The notes under the pieces were generated by a model that saw nothing but the letters and a program-made list of their open reading frames with translations, was not told where the DNA came from and made no database searches. The translations under genes were made by a program, and so were the position numbers. Positions 59,746 through 64,000 of a stretch of DNA of 64,000 nt are shown one piece after another; the first letter of the stretch is position 1; each line of letters begins with the position of its first letter. Source of the DNA: CAZQHK01 sp964593455 (GTDB lineage Bacteria > Muiribacteriota > CAYSPT01); the NCBI GenBank assembly GCA_964593455.1, contig CAZQHK010000007.1, forward strand, positions 67,316 to 131,315, given 5' to 3'.

Positions 59746-60662
59746 GTCGACGTAAACTCCAACCTGATTTTAGCGTTCCGCACGCTGTGGGTCAGGGCAC
59801 CGATTGAAATAGCATCGATTCCCGTGGTGAAATAGCCGTCAATATTGTCCAGGGTGATTCCCCCCGAAGCTTCGATGAAAATCTCTTCTCCACCTATATG
59901 GGCCCGGATCACCGTCACCGCCCGGTGAACCTCGTCAGGACTCATATTATCCAGAAGGAACCCGTCGACTCCCGCCAATAAGCCTTCTTTGACCTGGCTG
60001 ATAGTGTCAACTTCAAGCTCTACCGGAAGATCAAATTTTTTTGATTTTACCGATGCAACCGCTTCGGCAATCCCACCGGCTGCCTGGAGGTGATTATCTT
60101 TGATCAAAATGCCGCTTGAGAGGTCCATCCGATGGTTCCGGCCGCCGCCGGCTGATACGGCGTATTTCTCGAACAACCGCAGACCGGGCGTGGTCTTCCT
60201 GGTATCCAGGATCGCCACCCCGAAAGGAGCGGCTTTCCTTACATAACGGTTCGTAGCGCCGGCTATACCACATAGACGCTGGACCAGGTTGAGCATGATC
60301 CGTTCCCGGCTCAAGACGGTCCTGGATGGCCCCTGGACGGAAGCGATGATTGAACCCGCAGACACAAGCTCTCCGTCACGAACGTTTAAAACGACTTTAC
60401 ACGGTGAAGGAAAGCAGTGAGGCAATACATGCTCGCCGGCGAAAACCATCTCTTCCTCCACCTGCACTTCACCGGTTATATTCCGCTCCTCCGGAATTGT
60501 ACCAAGAGTGGTCTTGTCTCCGTCGGGAATATCCTCGGCCATAAACTCAAGTATCTTCCCGGTCACGTACTCCTTCGAGAGACGAGTCATTTGCGGATAC
60601 ATTATCAACTTGGAGTCAACTTCCTTTCCAGTCATATCAAGGTCTGCGGCAGTAAAAAACAC
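59742..60662 (-). CDS. nadC: Quinolinate phosphoribosyltransferase
   Basis: 306 residues as the open frame runs; the true start may be a later Met (60602 or 60590), as family members usually begin shortly before AEDIPDGDKTT. Conserved parts: NLVQRLCGIAGATNRYV, LDTRKTTPGLRLFEKYAV, GGGRNHRMDLSSGILIKDNH (phosphate- and quinolinate-binding) and the C-terminal VEASGGITLDNIDGYFTTGID. It makes nicotinate mononucleotide from quinolinate and PRPP. nadB is coupled downstream. Confidence 0.94.
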   Translation of the reverse strand: MFFTAADLDMTGKEVDSKLIMYPQMTRLSKEYVTGKILEFMAEDIPDGDKTTLGTIPEERNITGEVQVEEEMVFAGEHVLPHCFPSPCKVVLNVRDGELVSAGSIIASVQGPSRTVLSRERIMLNLVQRLCGIAGATNRYVRKAAPFGVAILDTRKTTPGLRLFEKYAVSAGGGRNHRMDLSSGILIKDNHLQAAGGIAEAVASVKSKKFDLPVELEVDTISQVKEGLLAGVDGFLLDNMSPDEVHRAVTVIRAHIGGEEIFIEASGGITLDNIDGYFTTGIDAISIGALTHSVRNAKIRLEFTST

Positions 60663-60896
60663 GGATATTCAACCTGTACCACTACTCTCACGAGAAACGG
60701 TCACCATACATAGTATCAATCAGTGACGGCTCGGACAACCATACTTCTCCAAAATATTCACGACTCTACCGCCAAACTATCCGGATTCACGAGTTTCCTG
60801 TTTGTCCCGAGAAAAGCACGTATAACAAGTCACCTTACTGGCACTTCGTGGTGTATACTTTAAGCAGAGAAATACGTTTTAAGGGGTGAATCAGTC

Positions 60897-62399
60897 ATGC
60901 CTACGATGCACCAGGGCGGAAAACGTGCTGAAAACGATGTCTTTTTAGCCGCCACCGGAATGACCCGATTTGGGAAACGCTCGGAAGCACTCAAAGACCT
61001 GTTCCGTGAAGCGTACGATGACCTGGTGAAACGTGCGCTTTCGCAGCACGTATACAAAAAAAGCCGCGAACTAAACCAGGCCATCGACGCCGTTTATGTC
61101 GGTTCCATGAATCCCGAGGAGTTTGCCGGGATTGGCAACATTGCCACCGCCGTCGCCGACCACCTGGGTCTGGTGGGACTTCCCACCACCGCCGTGGAGA
61201 CAGCATCTTCAACTGGTCTGGCCACGTTTTTCCAGGCCTACCTGGCCGTGCGGTCAGGCGTATACCGGCAGGTGCTGGCGGTGGTCGGAGAAAAAATGAC
61301 CGGGCTTCCGACTTCTTCGGCAACCAGAATATTGGCGGAAGTCATTCATCCCTTGGAGCGCTCCTGTGGTGCGTCTATGCCGGCCCTGGCAGCCATGTCT
61401 TCCAGGCGATATGCCTACAAATACGAGCTGTCACTTGAAGAGCTCCGGAATATGCTGGCAGCTGTTTCCATAAAAAACCACAAGAACGCCATCCATAACC
61501 CGTTGGCCCAGTTTCAAAAAGAAATAAACCTGGAGAAGTATTTATCCAGCAAGATGATCTCCACTCCCCTGTGCCTGTATGACTGCGCGGCTATCAGTGA
61601 CGGCGCAGTGGCTGCTCTGATCAGCGCCGATCCTGGTCCGGTGCGTATTTCCGGCCTGGGACAGGCCGGCGATACGCTGGCCCTGAGTGAACGTGATTCA
61701 TTCACTTCGTTTTCCTCAACGATTACCGCTGCCGATTCAGCCTACAGTATGGCTGACCTATCCCCTAAAGACATCGATGTAGTTGCCATCCATGACGCGT
61801 TTACCATGTTTGAAATAGTTGGAACTGAAGACCTGGGTTTCTTTCCTCCAGGCCGTGGAGGATATGCCGTTTTGGACGGGTTGACCGATTTGAACGGCAG
61901 CATACCTGTTAACCCATGTGGCGGCCTAAAAGCCAGGGGACATCCGGTTGGTGCTTCCGGTCTGGCCCAAATTCACGAAATATACCGCCTCCTGATGGAA
62001 AATCCTGGCTGGGACATCGGGCTCACCCAGAGCATAGGCGGTCTGGCCAACAACAATCTCGTCTGCATTCTGGAAAAGGTAGGCCACGGTAAACGCGTGT
62101 TCGGTTATGACATCGGGTGGCGTCCGCGAGAAATTGAACCTCATCACCCACCGAAAAAGAGCGCGTTTTCTGATCTCTTCGGACTTCTTTCCTCGAAGAA
62201 GGGGAGAATCGCCACCTTCACCACGTTGTATACCGTGCCGGAAGGATTCTCCGAAAAAGAACTCAGGATTGCGGTCGTTAAAGTCAAGGACGGCCACCAT
62301 GTAATGGGAATCATGCTCAGTCCCGAAGATGAGTATGGGATTGGAACCCGGGTGAAAATACTGGAGCGTGATGGAAAACCCTTTTTCGAGGTAAGATGA
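60897..62399 (+). CDS. Thiolase-like protein fused to a DUF35 OB domain, catalytic Cys missing
   Basis: 500 residues: a thiolase/SCP-x-type domain (1-385) and a C-terminal DUF35-type OB fold (about 410-500: GRIATFTTLYTVPEGFSEKE, GTRVKILERDGKPFFEVR). At the nucleophile position, where VExACASG is usual, it has VETASSTGLATFF, with Ser where Cys is expected. GHPVGASGLAQ keeps the catalytic His. The usual C-terminal Cys-x-Gly is replaced by TQSIGGLANNN. True thiolase chemistry is therefore doubtful. Such proteins with DUF35 act in archaeal HMG-CoA synthesis and in steroid or fatty-acid breakdown. AAGGGG lies before the ATG. Confidence 0.8.
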   Translation: MPTMHQGGKRAENDVFLAATGMTRFGKRSEALKDLFREAYDDLVKRALSQHVYKKSRELNQAIDAVYVGSMNPEEFAGIGNIATAVADHLGLVGLPTTAVETASSTGLATFFQAYLAVRSGVYRQVLAVVGEKMTGLPTSSATRILAEVIHPLERSCGASMPALAAMSSRRYAYKYELSLEELRNMLAAVSIKNHKNAIHNPLAQFQKEINLEKYLSSKMISTPLCLYDCAAISDGAVAALISADPGPVRISGLGQAGDTLALSERDSFTSFSSTITAADSAYSMADLSPKDIDVVAIHDAFTMFEIVGTEDLGFFPPGRGGYAVLDGLTDLNGSIPVNPCGGLKARGHPVGASGLAQIHEIYRLLMENPGWDIGLTQSIGGLANNNLVCILEKVGHGKRVFGYDIGWRPREIEPHHPPKKSAFSDLFGLLSSKKGRIATFTTLYTVPEGFSEKELRIAVVKVKDGHHVMGIMLSPEDEYGIGTRVKILERDGKPFFEVR

Positions 62400-62410
62400 C
62401 AGAGAGCTGA

Positions 62411-62757
62411 AAAAGAGAAAGCCATTCAAGCCGGGACAAAGTAAGTGCGCTGGGTGATGTTCATGCTCGACGGGGACGTCAGGCCTTCAATACCTGCGAT
62501 TACTCAACTGCCGTGGAAGAATACCAACTGGCACTCCAGATAAATACCAGCGATCCGGCCGAAGTGTGTTTATTCCTCGGGCTCAGTTTCGATAAACTCG
62601 GAGAAAGAGACCGGTCCATTGAATCGTTTGAGAAGGGACTCGAATACGACTCTCAACGTTTCCGGCTATGGAGCAATCTCGGGAACGTTTATTTCGATGC
62701 ATGCCGGTTTGATGAAGCCGCCTCATCCTACCGCCGGGCGGTAGAAATCAATCTTGA
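62411..62757 (+). pseudogene. TPR-protein remnant
   Basis: The frame is open from just after a TGA at 62408-62410 and encodes three TPR-like units (RRGRQAFNTCDYSTAVEEYQ, LGLSFDKLGERDRSIESFEK, WSNLGNVYFDACRFDEAASS). No ATG lies in frame before a GTG at 62513, which is within the first repeat, so the 5' end is missing. Beyond about 62757 the frame remains open to 63049 but no longer resembles TPR. It is best read as a fragment. Confidence 0.5.
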
Positions 62758-63042
62758 TGTCTCAAAGACGAGAATCGCCCATCGAAATACTGAACGCTGC
62801 GTACAATCCGGGAATATCAACTCAAAACAGCAGTGTTTCATACACCTCCATTGCTCCGAAACACTCCCGGGTGATCTACACCAAAACGTTCCGCCTAATC
62901 GGAGAGACCATCGGAAAAACAACACTACCCAGTCACTTCGAACGTCTCGACGTGGAACAATTCAACGGCAGCAAGATCGGCGTGTTCGTCTGTATATCTT
63001 TCTCTCCGAAGTCGGCAAAATAGTACGCTTTCTGGTTTGTGG

Positions 63043-63266
63043 AACCTGAATAATTCACGAATTTTCGTAGCGAGGTGAACAAAATAGACCGGAGCGTAAC
63101 ATTCCGCAGGATAGCGGAATGTCGCTGCCACTTGTTGGCAGCCCGAAGGGTGAGCGACAGGAAGTCGCTCATTACCAGTAGGTACGTTGAGGACCTTTTT
63201 CAAACGCAACATAGTAGCTGTGGTCAGTTTCAAGCCGCAGCAGATTATTTGTGGATTATTCAGGTT
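63043..63266 (+). mobile_element. 224-bp element with terminal inverted repeats and CAGGA-loop hairpins
   Basis: AACCTGAATAATTCACGAAT (63043-63062) and ATTTGTGGATTATTCAGGTT (63247-63266) are inverted repeats with about 17 of 20 positions matching. No protein is encoded. Inside are three perfect hairpins: CATTCCGC-AGGATA-GCGGAATG (63100-63121), GCTGCCA-CTTGT-TGGCAGC (63124-63142) and GAGCGAC-AGGAA-GTCGCTC (63152-63170). The first and third loops read AGGA closed by C-G, as in the locus at 43024-43100. It resembles a MITE or REP-type unit. Confidence 0.65.
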
Positions 63267-63278
63267 AAATAAGCCCGA

Positions 63279-63310
63279 CAAAAAGTCAAGCCCGGCTTGA
63301 AAGCCGGGCT
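63279..63310 (-). terminator. Rho-independent terminator of the rRNA operon
   Basis: On the minus strand, AGCCCGGCTT-TC-AAGCCGGGCT forms a ten-base stem, then TTGACTTTTTGTCGG. It lies just after the 5S rRNA on that strand. Confidence 0.85.
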
Positions 63311-63325
63311 GACCCAATGAGAAGT

Positions 63326-63442
63326 CCTCGGCAACGACCTACTCTCCCACACAGTCACCCATGCAGTACCATCGGCGCTGGAGAGCTTAACTTCCGTATT
63401 CGAAATGGGAACGGGTGTTTCCTCTCCGCTATGATCACCGAG
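63326..63442 (-). rRNA. 5S ribosomal RNA
   Basis: On the minus strand the sequence begins CTCGGTGATCATAGCGGAGA and contains the universal CCCGTTCCCAT, AACACCCG and GAAGTTAAGCTCTCCAGCGC parts, ending AGTAGGTCGTTGCCGAGGA. About 117 bases, standard length. Ends are approximate by a few bases. It lies 122 bases after the 23S 3' end in an rRNA operon transcribed on the minus strand. Confidence 0.95.
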
Positions 63443-63564
63443 AACAATCTTTCTCTCGATATATTCTGTTGTTAAATAAGACCGTCCAGATCTTAGAAAA
63501 CCGAACAACTTGGAAGATAGCCAAACGCGATCCCTGGAATCAAATCCAAGGTTAATGAATGAGT

Positions 63565-64000
<436 letters not shown>

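Noticed and set aside
62754..63023. Separate gene overlapping the TPR remnant
   Set aside because: There is no ribosome binding site or family similarity, and it overlaps the open TPR frame. It may be part of the same decayed region.
63443..63564. tRNA in the 23S-5S spacer
   Set aside because: No cloverleaf, TTCGA loop or CCA end could be found on either strand.

Overview
The window looks like chromosome from a Gram-negative, probably anaerobic bacterium of balanced base composition. Diderm signs are a signal-peptide porin with an N-terminal coiled coil, several lipoprotein boxes, a secretin-like protein and minor pilins. Anaerobic signs are desulforedoxin-like zinc/iron ribbons and a molybdenum hydroxylase island. 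The mix would fit a Desulfobacterota-like or uncultured lineage, but the sequence alone does not fix the phylum.

Layout. 1-2.7 kb: the end of a cysteine synthase, two desulforedoxin-like small proteins and a split transketolase. 2.7-6.6 kb: a three-domain glycosyltransferase fusion and a polytopic GT-C glycosyltransferase, separated by dispersed repeats. 6.7-9.7 kb: an IS256-family element and an orphan TPR protein. 9.7-14.1 kb: a minus-strand group (broken sterol desaturase, rhodanese lipoprotein, DUF547, TVP38 membrane protein, flavin disulfide oxidoreductase). 14.3-23.0 kb: a STAS protein, a five-gene minor-pilin/HEAT-repeat operon and an internally deleted response regulator. 23.35-36.1 kb: a single-direction island with modABC, homologues of the three AllFGH (oxamate carbamoyltransferase) subunits, a three-subunit molybdenum hydroxylase, a cytosine-deaminase-like amidohydrolase and a cyclase-family hydrolase, closed by a terminator. 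36.5-56 kb: mostly single-gene housekeeping and hypothetical genes. 56.3-62.4 kb: a truncated cyclase, a porin, nadC-nadB and a thiolase-DUF35 fusion. 62.4-64 kb: a TPR remnant, a repeat element bounded by inverted repeats, and the 3' end of an rRNA operon (23S, 5S, terminator) on the minus strand.

The best candidate for an undescribed system is the 23.35-36.1 kb island. Molybdate uptake would feed the hydroxylase, which would oxidise an N-heterocycle. The amidohydrolase and cyclase-family hydrolase would open rings or remove amide groups, and the AllFGH-like complex would release carbamoyl phosphate. The substrate cannot be read from sequence. A second candidate is a structured non-coding locus at 42.85-43.10 kb. 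It lies behind a sigma-54-like promoter, a 47-residue ORF and twin palindromes. Two of its hairpins carry CAGGA-type loops like those bound by CsrA/RsmA, and the same loops recur inside the repeat element at 63.04-63.27 kb.

Gene decay is frequent: an internally deleted sterol desaturase, a response regulator fused to the tail of another receiver domain, a frameshifted alpha/beta hydrolase, an in-frame TAG in a secreted protein gene, a truncated cyclase and a TPR remnant. At least two families of short dispersed repeats sit between genes, and one forms the 3' ends of two convergent genes.
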